Positions 13,201 to 23,124 of a stretch of 64,000 nucleotides of DNA are shown piece after piece. This DNA is from Rhodeus uyekii (taxonomy: Eukaryota; Chordata; Actinopteri; Cypriniformes; Acheilognathidae). Positions within the stretch are counted from its first letter, which is position 1. Each line of letters starts with the position of its first letter. Both the position numbers and the translations under genes were made by a program. The stretch is from assembly GCA_037043235.1 (NCBI GenBank), contig JAWRVZ010000089.1, positions 2,073,501 through 2,137,500 of the forward strand. Direction: 5' to 3'. The notes under the pieces were generated by a model that saw nothing but the letters and a program-made list of their open reading frames with translations, was not told the origin of the DNA and did no database searches.

Positions 13201-14454
13201 ACTGGTGTGTGCAAGCGAGTGATGGTGCTTGTGTTGCAGGGGATGTGTAGGTGGCAGGTATTTATTGCTTTAACATGGGCGGCAATGAGGCGTCAACGAA
13301 CACTGGCCGTTTACACACACCGCTGACGCTCTTGCCCCAGGCCAGAGAGAGACCGATGGGGAGAGAAACGCTGGGGCGGTGGAAGAACACGAGGTGATGT
13401 TGGATGAAAGGGCAAGAGATATAAGTCTAGGGCTTACACTTGTATACAGAGGGTTTCTTTCTACCTTTTTTCTTTTTCGCAACTCTATCTCCCTATGCTT
13501 TTGTGTATTCATACAGAGAGCCTGAATATTGCAGCAGACGGCAGCCTCCTGTTGATTTGGGGGTTATCGAGTTAAGTTCTGACGTTTGAGAGTAGCTTCA
13601 TCACTACCTCTTTTAATGCGCCCGCAAGGACGTACAGGTGCCAAGCGGGTGCGTTTCTAGCCTTGTCCTGAGCCACTTGATCAGAGTTAATTGTTTAAAA
13701 AGAGAAGTGTACATCAGTATTTGTCCTCCTTGACTTTTTGCTTGACACACTCTCCTCTTCTTTTTTAAACCAAATTAAATATTTAGTCTTTCTGGCTTCG
13801 CCGTTCTGTTGTAAATCATCCAGTAATCTCCACACGTTCCTGCAGCATAATACCGCAGCTCCACGGCTTGATTTCCGAGCAACTCTTTTTAATTAGGTGA
13901 CATATTTAAGCACCCCACCCCCCTGGTTTTATATCCATCTCTCCCATGCCATATTTCTCTCTTTATCCCTCAAAAATGCGCTGCACTCTTTTCCTGAGGT
14001 TCCTGTGAAGAGAATCAACACCCCTAATGAATTTCATCAGTGTAATTGATGCTGTAGGGTTGCTTTTACAACCATATAGACCACTTAGATCTCCAGGGTT
14101 CGCAGTCTGAGATCTATCTGGGTCTGAAACCACTTCAAGCACTCACAGTACCATCTAATCTGAGAAATTACAGCCTGTACATGAGTCACTATATGGGGAA
14201 AAAAAGTAAACTTAGGCAAGTATGCATGGACAAATATGTCTTTATTGTTTTTTTATTTCTTTATGTTAGAAAACAATAGATGTATTTGTGAGGATAATGA
14301 TTTTACATGATTTATAACTTGAAATAGATTTACAGTATTATAGGTTTATTACTAATATAATACATTATAATATACTATGGTACTTGCAGTCTATTCCCAG
14401 GTATATATTAAACCTTTATTTCTATATATATATTTAATATATGTATTACAAATG
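10221..14454. other. Intergenic
   Basis: No gene recognised. Minor items are ATGGTAC repeats (about 10398-10450), a telomere-like CCTAACCCTAAACCTAACC stretch (about 11175-11199) and mixed sequence at 13000-14050 with higher GC but no coding frame. Confidence 0.6.
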
Positions 14455-14730
14455 CTAAATACTGGAAAAACTGAAATATTGTGAAATATTATTGCAGTTT
14501 AACATAACTAAGTTAATAACTAAAATTTTAAGTTTTCTACTTAAATTGTTTTGTATGTATTTTTTTCCTGTGATCAAAGCTGTATTTTCAGCATCGTTAC
14601 TCCAGTCTTCAGTGTCACATGATCCTTCACTCATCATCCTTATATGCTGATTTGATGCTCAAGAAATATCTTATTATGATCAATGCTGAAAACATTTACT
14701 GTCTCCAAAATTTGAACAGCATAGTATGTA
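14455..14730 (+). repeat. MITE copy (TACCGGTCAAAAG family)
   Basis: It contains GTGATCAAAGCTGTATTTTC, ACTCCAGTCTTCAGTGTCAC and a degraded right end (CCAAAATTTGAACAG), in the opposite orientation to the 56068 copy. The Tc1 element starts 13 bases after it. Confidence 0.7.
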
Positions 14731-14742
14731 TTATTTTACCCA

Positions 14743-15841
14743 CACTCACCTAAAGGATTATTAGGAACACCTGTTCAATTTCTCATTAATGCAATTATTA
14801 ACCAATCACATGGCAGTTGCTTCACTGCATTTAGGGGTCAAGACAATCTCCTGAACTCCAAACTGAATGTCAGAATGGGAAAGAAAAGTGGTTGTTGGTG
14901 CCAGACGGGCCAGTCTGAGTATTTCACAATCTGCTCACTTACTGGGATTTTCATGCACAAACATTTCTAGGGTTTACAAAGAATGGTGTGAAAATGGAAA
15001 AACATCCAGTATGCGGCAGTCCTGTGGGAGAAAATGCCTTGTTGATGCTAGAGGTCAGAGGAGAACGGGCCGACTGTTTCAAGCTGATAGAAGTTTGACT
15101 GAAAATAAATTTGATAAATTTGACTGGAATAACCACTCGTTACAACCGAGGTTTGCAGCAAAACATTTGTGAAGCCACAACACGCACAACTTTGAGGCGG
15201 ATGGGCTACAACAGCAGAAGACCCCACCGGGCACCACTCATCTCCTCTACAAATAGGAAAAAGAGGCACAATTTACACGAGCTCAGAAAAATTGGACAGT
15301 TGAAGACTGGAAAAATGTTGCCTGATCTGATGAGTCTCGATTTCTGTTGAGACATTCAGATGGTAGAGTCAGAATTTGACGCAAACAGAATGAGAACATG
15401 GATCCATCATGCCTTGTTACCACTGTGCAGGCTGGTGATGGTGGTGTAATGGTGTGGGGGGTGTTTTCTGGGCACACTTTAGGCCCCTTTAGTGCCAATT
15501 GTGCATCGTTTAAATGCCATGACCTACCTGAGCATTGTTTCTGACCATGTCCATCCCTTTATGACCACCATGTTCCCATCCTCTGATGCTGCTTCCAGCA
15601 GGATAATGCACCATGTCACAAAGCTCGAATCATTTCAAATTGGTTTCTTGAACATGACAATGAGTTCACTGTACTAAAATGGCCCCACAGTCAGCAGATC
15701 TCAACCCAATAGAGCATCTTTGGGATGTGGTGGAACGGGAGCTTCGTGTCTTTGTTGAATCAATGCCACGTAGAATTAAGGCAGTTCTGAAGGTCAAACA
15801 CAGTATTAGTATGCTGTTCGTAATAATCCTTTAGGTGAGTG
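14743..15841 (+). mobile_element. Tc1/mariner-like DNA transposon with decayed transposase
   Basis: The ends are inverted copies: CACTCACCTAAAGGATTA at the left and its reverse complement at the right, flanked on the right by TA and on the left by CA (a probable decayed TA target). The interior encodes a Tc1-type transposase on the + strand in broken frames. The element is about 1.1 kb, shorter than a full 1.3-1.6 kb Tc1. It lies directly after a MITE copy (about 14455-14730). Confidence 0.88.
14867..15780 (+). pseudogene. Tc1-like transposase pseudogene
   Basis: The product would cut and paste the flanking element. An N-terminal helix-turn-helix region (SISQSAHLLGF, then SRVYKEWCENGK) is readable from 14867 to about 15130. 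The coding signal then jumps to another frame (15111-15350, with RRMGYNSRRPHRAPL) and again afterwards (GDGGVMVWGVFSG, QQDNAPCHKA). Near 15682 a lost base separates the WP motif from the following DLNPIEHLWD block. At least three frame changes and internal stops make it non-functional. Confidence 0.85.
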
Positions 15842-17387
15842 TACAAATATGTGTGTGTGTATTTTTAAATTTTTCATAAAACGAATACTGACATGGTTTG
15901 TAATTATTTCACTCTATGTTTAGATTTTCTACAATGTTCTATAATTTTAATTTCACTGAAAGAAAAGTCTGAAACAAGCATATAACAAAACAATCTATAA
16001 AGAAAAGCCATTCCATCGTATTATCTTCAAAAAGTTAAAAATCAAACCAAGGGAATTAAAATGTGAAATTAGTTACATTAACTGCAATTTTACTCTGTTA
16101 TCAGCCCTAATTGCTAAGCAGAACATGGTAATACTTTTGGGGTTTGAATGTGTGTGTCTCTCTCTGAAGGCTACTAATATCTATCATGCTTCATTTCAGG
16201 TGGGCGGTGTTTTCAATGCCCTTCAGTGTGTGGATATCTCTCTTTCTTAATTGTTCCCTGTGTGGCCATCTCTTTCCCTCCCTTTTTTAGAAATGAAAAA
16301 ACTACTTCTTTCCATTCCTTCATCTTCATGGAAAAATGTTCTCTGTTGGCTCCCGCATCACTTCCTCAGCCATCACCGTGGCGACACCACCCCCCACCAA
16401 CAGCAGCAGATGTAGCCCCAGCACTTTTCTGGGGCTTTTGCTGAGCCGAGAAAACGGCGCTGAACCCGATGGAGAACCATCAGAAAAACCCTCAAAACTC
16501 ACACAACCAAGGTGGAAAGACAACGTCCGTTGTGATGTCTGCATTTTTGTTTTTTTGATGATCTCTGAGAATTGTTTTACAGGTTTCAGCTGAGCATATT
16601 GTCCTGCTGCTCGATCTTTGCCTGAGGCCAGATCACAGATTGTTGATGCAGTGTGTCCACAATTTCACCTTTGAGATGTTATGGAGTAACTCATAATACA
16701 ACAGTGGTTCTCAAAGCTTCAGGACTCAGATGTGGAGAATAAATCACTAACAAAATTACAAAAGTAAAAAAAAAATGTACTAAAATAAATTGACAATGGA
16801 CGATTTTGGTTCTTGAATGCGAATTGAATTTCAATAGTTTCATGCCGGTAGATCACCAAATAAAAGAGGATGTTCTTTGCACAGACCATGTTTATCCTTC
16901 CTGCAATCTATATTTAATACTGTCTGTATTGCTGTGCCTTGTGTAGATTTATTTATGGTTTTCAAGGATAAGGGCATGCCACGCAACCTGTCCATGTTGG
17001 CATCTGCCTAGTTTGGCTGCTTCCAACTCCGATCAATTTGTGCCAAAATACCATAGAGTTTGATTGGACATGCAGCTTTTGACGTCAACAGCAAAACATA
17101 TGGGAAGCATTTTCCCCTGCCTTTTAAAAGTTGATAGGCCTATTGCTTTTGTAAGGTTAGTAACTACACCATCTGTCTGCAAAAAGCTTTTTTATCGTCA
17201 TTTAACTATTGCTATTTTCTTATAAGCAACCTATACACTCGTAGGAATGAAGGTTCTTTCTTGGAATCTATGGTATCATTAAGAACCTTTAATAACCTTT
17301 TTATTGCACACACGATTCTTTAAATAATTAAACACTTTTAAGAAGTGTTCGCTGGAAAGTTCTCTGTGGAACCAAAAATGGTTCTTC
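15842..17387. other. Intergenic
   Basis: No gene or long repeat recognised apart from a GGTTCTTT-type scrap before 17388. The open frames at 16226-16593 overlap on both strands and resemble nothing I know. Confidence 0.55.
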
Positions 17388-17980
17388 TAGGGCTCGGTTT
17401 ACACCTGGTATTAAGATGCGTTTTGATTGATTGGTTCACAGGTGGATGGAGCTAAATACACGTGTAAATGTTTTGAGCTTGTCCACTTTCAATCACTTCC
17501 AGAAGTAGTCGAAAACACATTTTAACGGATTGCTTTTGTAGTGCAAACATGTATGTGGTCGAATGCGTTCGGAAAGACACAAAAGACTGCTGTCTACTGG
17601 CCTAACACGTAAACATTATGGGAGTGCAGGAGATTTAAACTTTGTCAGTCGAAGGCCCACGTTTGATTTAAAGATAAAAACATGCCAAGCACAATGTTCT
17701 CTCACCGTTCCTGATTTCTAACACTCTCACTACTTCAGCGGCTGTCACAGCTGAAACAGAAGCTGCTGCTTAACGTGTGTTTTTCCATTGTCTCCGGGCA
17801 CGTTCATATGTAAATTGCATGAGCTTATTTTGTCCATCGGATTGAAAGATATGAAAATAAAAAAACACACATTTTTGGACACATATACTCTCTCCTCAAA
17901 GAAATCAGGACAGAAGTGGCTGAAAGTGGACAAGAGAAAGTGCCTCGTCCATCTTCACACCAGATGTAAACAGGGCCTAT
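17388..17980. repeat. MITE of about 590 bases with GGTTTACACCTGG-type ends
   Basis: The left end TAGGGCTCGGTTTACACCTG and the reverse complement of the right end, ATAGGCCCTGTTTACATCTG, form terminal inverted repeats with TA at both borders. The interior includes a small open frame on each strand that I regard as chance. A GGTTCTTT-rich scrap (17235-17388) abuts it. Confidence 0.68.
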
Positions 17981-19444
17981 TACAGCACTGAGAAAATGTA
18001 TTATTTATTTTAAAAAATGTTTTCAAGAATGTACTTAATTATATTATATATGAAGTTTTACCAGAGCCTTAATTGCTTTGGAAACCTCTTAAAAGTGTGA
18101 AGTAGGTTTCTATTTCTCACTGTCTGCTGTTTTTTCGAAATAATAGGACAGTCGCCAGTGCAGATCCTGGTGCCATCAGTCAATCCATGCTTTCATCATG
18201 ATGCCAATTACTTCCATCTCCAAAATAAATAATCACATTTATGATTTCTCATGTGAGAAAGAGAGAGAAAGACCTGGAGAACCAAGGGCCCATGAACAAC
18301 TCTATTCAGATGTCTGGAAATGTTTACAAGCAGCTTTATCCAGGTATCTCGTTGAACCGAACTGTATGTGAGTGTGTTGTTGCTTGCATTTAGTATTGTT
18401 TTTACCCTGCTCTCAGTGACTTTATCATGACAAACCAGCTGTTTGTTTTTAGGTCACAACCCACCAGTTGAGAACCACTGCAAGAAAACACACATTAAAA
18501 CACAAAGTGGCTTTAAGGAAGTGTCTGCCAACTGCCAGAGTGCAAAACACCATGGATCTTCCAAAAAGAGCTGGACAAACCGATAACGCGGTGATGGACG
18601 CTATGTCGTGAGCAGACAAATGAGAACGAAGGGTGCGATAGGATATCTGAAATGCGAGCAGGACAGCTGTGAAGCTCTGAAACGCTGGAGCGTGGCTGTT
18701 AGAGATTGTGTGTAGTGTGGGAGAACGATTGTGGGCAGCGGATGGGCTTTTTTCAGCACAATAATACAGGGATTTGTCAGGGGCAATGTTGATCACAAGA
18801 AAATGTGGCATGTTTTGTGTGTGTTAGCATCTGCGTGCGTATGTTTGCTCATGTCAAGTGCTTTTCTGTGGATAGGATTTGATTACCAGACAGTTTGAGT
18901 CACAGTTCTGAGTCATTAGTTTCATTTGCCAGTCCTTCCATAAGAACTTGGAAAACATGCAGTAAAAGGGCACTCTCCACTCTCGGCCTCTCTCTCTCTC
19001 TCTCTCTTCATTCCAGCTCTCGTTTTTCTCTGCCCCTCTATCCTCACCCTGGCACTCGCTAACACCTCTATGTGCCGTTCCCTCAATCTTTTCCCAATGT
19101 TCCTACATGTTCCTGAGTTTTGCTAATGCACCTTGATTAAGAGTTAATCTGCTATCTGCCTGCTAAAACTGAAGCAAATCAAATCACTTGACAGAATGCG
19201 ATGTCAAATGTGGGAAGAAAAGTGCAAAATTCTGTAATATCCTCACTGTCTATTTATAGCTACACTGAAATTGTTGTTGTTTTTATTTCTGTCATCTTAA
19301 AAGGTGTCTATGCGGGCATATAGTAGTGATATATAAAGTATATAAAGAAAAGCTAATTAACTCGTCAATATTTTTTTATTATTATAGCAATCTATACCCA
19401 CCGATCCTTATAATAGTGATATATATATAAGCAATGTCAAGTAA

Positions 19445-19480
<36 letters not shown>

Positions 19481-19513
19481 TAAAAGTGGAAGAAAAGTGC
19501 AATATATATATAT

Positions 19514-19554
<41 letters not shown>

Positions 19555-20385
19555 CAATGTCAAGTAAAAAATAAATAAAAAGAGTATACAAATGATTCTG
19601 TGAATAGCATTGGACTTTGCACTGACATCAACATTACTTAACCAAGTTTTGCAGGGCAGTTTGAGGAATTGATTACCAAATTTGACTACCAAAATATTTA
19701 ACATGTCCAATCATATTTCAACAATAGGCTTTAATTTCTGTTCATCTACTGGCACCAAACTAAATAATTACTTATTTCGAACAGGTTTCCAAAAAACTCT
19801 GAAAACCTGCATTTTAAAATGCAATTGGAAAATTTATCAGAAAAAAATCCTGTGAGCACAGGCGTGGAATTAATTTTGTGTTAGTCAAAGCCATGAAGGA
19901 TCCATTTGTTGTATCCTTCATTTCACGAAAGCTGCATTTGAAGGAGCGTTTGAATTCAGACAACCTTCTTTGCAACCTACTTGGTGACGTCATTGGCCTT
20001 CGAAGGGAAGCAGCTTGTGTTTATGTAAATACTTGCTGAGACCATCATTTTGACATAATTTTGTGTGTATTTGACTGTTTAAGCACAATAAGCAGCAAAA
20101 CAAATCTCCATTTAGTCATAAAGAGGCGGTTTTGTGCACAGACTTTGAGTGTGAGCATAAAAGATGCAGGAATGAGTGAAACTATGCCAAGCTCAAATTC
20201 AAACCCAGTAAGTGTGAGAAATCGCAGCTGGTATCATGTGTCTGTTCTGCGGTAAATGAGTACTGGAGCCATTTCAGATATTTCAGTATCAATATCGAAA
20301 AAATTATTGTTGAAAACACTATATTTCACTTATCTTATAATCTCGGATGCCATTTTAAAAGACTACAATTGAACATTTTAGATTT
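17981..20385. other. Intergenic
   Basis: A repeat end with CCAGTTGAGAACCACTG (about 18462-18480), a CT microsatellite (18988-19008), the AT microsatellite block (19419-19575) and a perfect CRE palindrome TGACGTCA at 19984-19991, about 3 kb before gabra4. The 120-codon minus-strand frame (18449-18811) overlaps the repeat end and is not supported as a gene. Confidence 0.55.
19419..19575. repeat. Poly-A/AT microsatellite flanked by a duplicated GCAATGTCAAGTAAAAAA
   Basis: A 20-base A run followed by AT repeats (19443-19478) and a longer AT tract (19501-19551) lie between two copies of GCAATGTCAAGTAAAAAA (about 19430 and 19553). The simplest view is a local duplication within an expanding microsatellite. 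Confidence 0.7.
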
Positions 20386-20387
20386 TA

Positions 20388-21240
20388 CAGTGGTGAGAAA
20401 AAGATCAGTTTTGAGCATGAACTGCCTTTTTGAGGTCATGCCACAGCATCTCAATGGGATTCAGGTCAGGACTTTGACTAGGCCACTCTAAAGTCTTTAT
20501 TTTGTTTTTCTTCAGTCATTTAGAGTTGGACTTTCTGGTGTATTTTGGATCATTGTCCTGCTGCAGAACACAAGTTTGCTTCAGCTTGAGGTCACGAACA
20601 GATGGCCTGGCATTCTCCATCAGGATTTTTTGGTAGACAGCAGAATTCATGTTTCCATTTAATCACAGCAATTTTCCAGCTCCTGAAGCAGCAAAACAGC
20701 CCAAGACCATCACACTACCACCACCATATTTTACTGTTAGTATAATGTTCTTTTTCTGAAATGTGGTGTTACTTTTATACCAGATATAATGGGACTCACA
20801 CCTTCCAAAAACTTTAACTTTTGTCTCGTCAGTCCACAGAGTATTTTCCCAAAGGTCTTGGGGATCATCAAGATGTTTTCTGACAAAAATGAGACAAAAT
20901 CTTCTTTTTGCTCAGCAGTGTTTTTCGCCTTGATAATCTGCCATGCAGGCCATTTTTTCCCAGTCTCTTATTTTGGAGTCATGAACACTAACCTTAACTG
21001 AGGCAGGTGAGGCCTGCAGTTCTTTGTATGTTGTGGTGGGTCTTTTGTTGGAACACTTTATTCACACAGGGCCATGTAGGTTTGGATTTTGTTTTCCCTT
21101 AATAATAACAACCATTTAAAAAATGCATTTTGTGTTTACTTGTGTTATCTTTGATGATCTGAAATATTTAAGTGTGACAAACATGCAAAAAACAAAAACT
21201 AAAAACTCAGGAAGGGGGAAAACTCTTTTTCACACCACTG
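20388..21240 (-). mobile_element. Internally deleted Tc1-like element, minus strand
   Basis: The ends CAGTGGTGAGAAAAAG and the reverse complement CAGTGGTGTGAAAAAG form inverted repeats, with intact TA at both sides (20386-20387 and 21241-21242). The minus strand carries transposase remnants: KYGGGSVMV at about 20700-20750 and WPSQSPDLNPIEMLWHDLKK at about 20420-20490. The N-terminal DNA-binding part and the middle catalytic segment are missing or scrambled. It is a different Tc1 family from the one at 14743. Confidence 0.85.
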
Positions 21241-21242
21241 TA

Positions 21243-22559
21243 TATTTAGAATTTAACCTTCCAAAGTAGCTACAGTTTCTGTGTTACACGCCACTGCTGA
21301 AATCCACCTGCATTTGACGTGTGTGAATGCTAAGCCCTGCTTGACTGTATCAAATGGGATTTTATTAGATATTAATAATATAAGTACTTTTCCCTACACA
21401 TGTGGTCTTGGTTACATCAGCAGAACAGGAAAATCAATTTATAAATGGACAAATCTTTTAGGCTATGCTTTGGTCCAAAACATATAAAAACATTCTTACA
21501 TCTTAAGAATGATGTGCACTGATGACTAATGCAAAATTAGACTGAATATCTCACTACTTGAATTCTGCGTGTGGACTCTCTGCTTCATGCTAAAGAGAAG
21601 AGTGTGTGCTGCCTTATTTTAAATCAAAATTAGGACAAGCCTCCAAAGCCTCATTCTCTTTAAATCATAATCACTATGAAAAAAAGCATTATGGCATAAC
21701 AAGAAACTAGAAAGAGTAACATATTTAAACATGTCTCTTCACTTCATGAAAAAGGGGATCACAGTTGTCCGGTGTCTTCGCTCAAAAGCACACTAAGGGC
21801 TAATCGAATTCGTTGATCTTCATTATTTTACACATATCCATAAGTGATGTTACACTAGAGTGCCACCTCTAGCTCATTATGCTTATTATAAGCTTTTCTC
21901 ACACGCGAACAACCTGTGAATAAAGCCGGTGAATACGCCACCAGCTGCCCACTGATCATACGCGATAAACCAGAGCAAGAGTGCTGATTGAGGATGAGAT
22001 TTATCTTTTTATAGCAAACTAAATACGACACAGCGGCTGATTCTGGATCAGTTCAGATCTGATGCTTTATATAGGCTGTGATAGTGACAGATTGGATGCA
22101 TGATAATGCATGTGCAGTGTGTATGTCAGCTTGTGCTGATAAGGATCGGCGGGTATGATTGCTATATATATAAACATTTAACAAGAGTTAATTAGCTTTT
22201 CTTTTCACCGAAGAGCCAACCAAACATGTTCTTCCCAGGACCGCGGGCACGCGCACGCATACCACATCGAAGACTTTGTCCTGTCCCAGGTGTACAGGGA
22301 ACTTAGGAGCTGCGTGTGGTTTGCCCTACTTCCTGTACAGTGTGACTGTACCTCGGACTGTGCGCGAGCACGTGTGTAACGTTGCGACAAACACTGACCC
22401 ATTTCAATGTGCTGTAATATTTACAAGCCCGTATAACTTTGATGCTTTTTTTCCTGAGAGTAGGAACTGTTCATTTAGAAATGCAATCGGGATTAATTAT
22501 ATTCCATGAACCCCGGATTTCAAATTTGCACCTTTTAGTTGCCAAGATCAATTAACACC
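21243..22559. other. Upstream flank of gabra4
   Basis: AT-rich to about 21880, then gradually richer in CG (for example CCGCGGGCACGCGCACGC at about 22242). It probably grades into the promoter. No exon of a divergent neighbour is visible on the minus strand. Confidence 0.5.
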
Positions 22560-23038
22560 CGTCCCCCAAAGTCAAAGTTTACTACGGGCAAGATCGGACA
22601 TGACAATCGCTGCGTAAAGGGAGTTCATGCGCAATGCCGCCACTACATCACCAAAGTGAAGCGTTCGCTGGCAGACTTCTCTCAAGTGCGCTCGTGAGTA
22701 CGGTATGTTGCGCGTCGGACGCACGTCCCAGTTTTGGCACTGATGCGAGTGTGTAGGAACCCAGCGCGTCCTCCTCTCTCTCCTCTAACCTTCTCACAGC
22801 GAGACGCACGATTCCACAGGATGCTTCACCATATGCTTCTCTTAACCACTGAGTTTGGGGTTGGGATGTAGGCGATCCATCGGGCGCAGAGCGAGTTCTG
22901 GATTTGGATGCTTCGCTGGCACTGCTTTGCGGGTGATGGTGAAGCGCGTCTTGCGCGCTGCCGCACGTTTCCTCGATCTTTCCTCGGGACGTTTGGCGAA
23001 GGGAAATGTGAAGAAGGCTTAAAGAATGGCATGTAAAC
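22560..23038 (+). promoter_or_regulatory. CpG-rich promoter and 5' leader of gabra4
   Basis: This block is visibly richer in CG dinucleotides than the surrounding AT-rich DNA: about 37 CpG in 480 bases by hand count. It ends at the gabra4 ATG. I infer a CpG-island type promoter with the transcription start inside it. I see no convincing TATA box at a useful distance. The open frames on the minus strand here (22648-23094 and 22826-23161) are by-products of the GC-rich composition. Confidence 0.6.
23006..23036 (+). promoter_or_regulatory. AUG-stop micro-ORFs and overlapping uORF start in the gabra4 leader
   Basis: ATG-TGA stands at 23006-23011 and ATG-TAA at 23031-23036, two bases before the main ATG. 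Between them an ATG at 23026-23028, with A at -3 and G at +4, opens a different frame. That frame overlaps the main start, crosses the exon 1-2 splice and stops at 23331-23333 (44 codons). A further ATG-TAG lies at 22866-22871. Such arrangements usually lower main-frame translation. Whether they act here depends on the unknown transcription start. Confidence 0.45.
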
Positions 23039-23124
23039 ATGGTTTCTGCCAAGAAGGAGATGGTGACTGCCATGTACCCCACTTCTATTTCCACTCTCCT
23101 CTACTTTATCTGTGTGGCGGCTTG
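23039..23124 (+). CDS. gabra4: gabra4 coding exon 1: start and signal peptide
   Basis: This exon encodes residues 1-28 plus two bases of codon 29. It opens with MVSAKK, the same opening as mammalian alpha-4. A hydrophobic stretch (about residues 16-29, [13 protein letters not shown] across the junction) is the likely signal-peptide core. The ATG has A at -3 and G at +4. The exon ends at a GTGAGT donor. Reading on into the intron meets TGA after one codon, so splicing is required. The ATG sits just after two short upstream AUGs, described separately. Confidence 0.9.

Noticed and set aside
18449..18811. 120-codon minus-strand frame
   Set aside because: It begins in a repeat end (CCAGTTGAGAACCACTG) and has a second overlapping minus-strand frame; no family resemblance.
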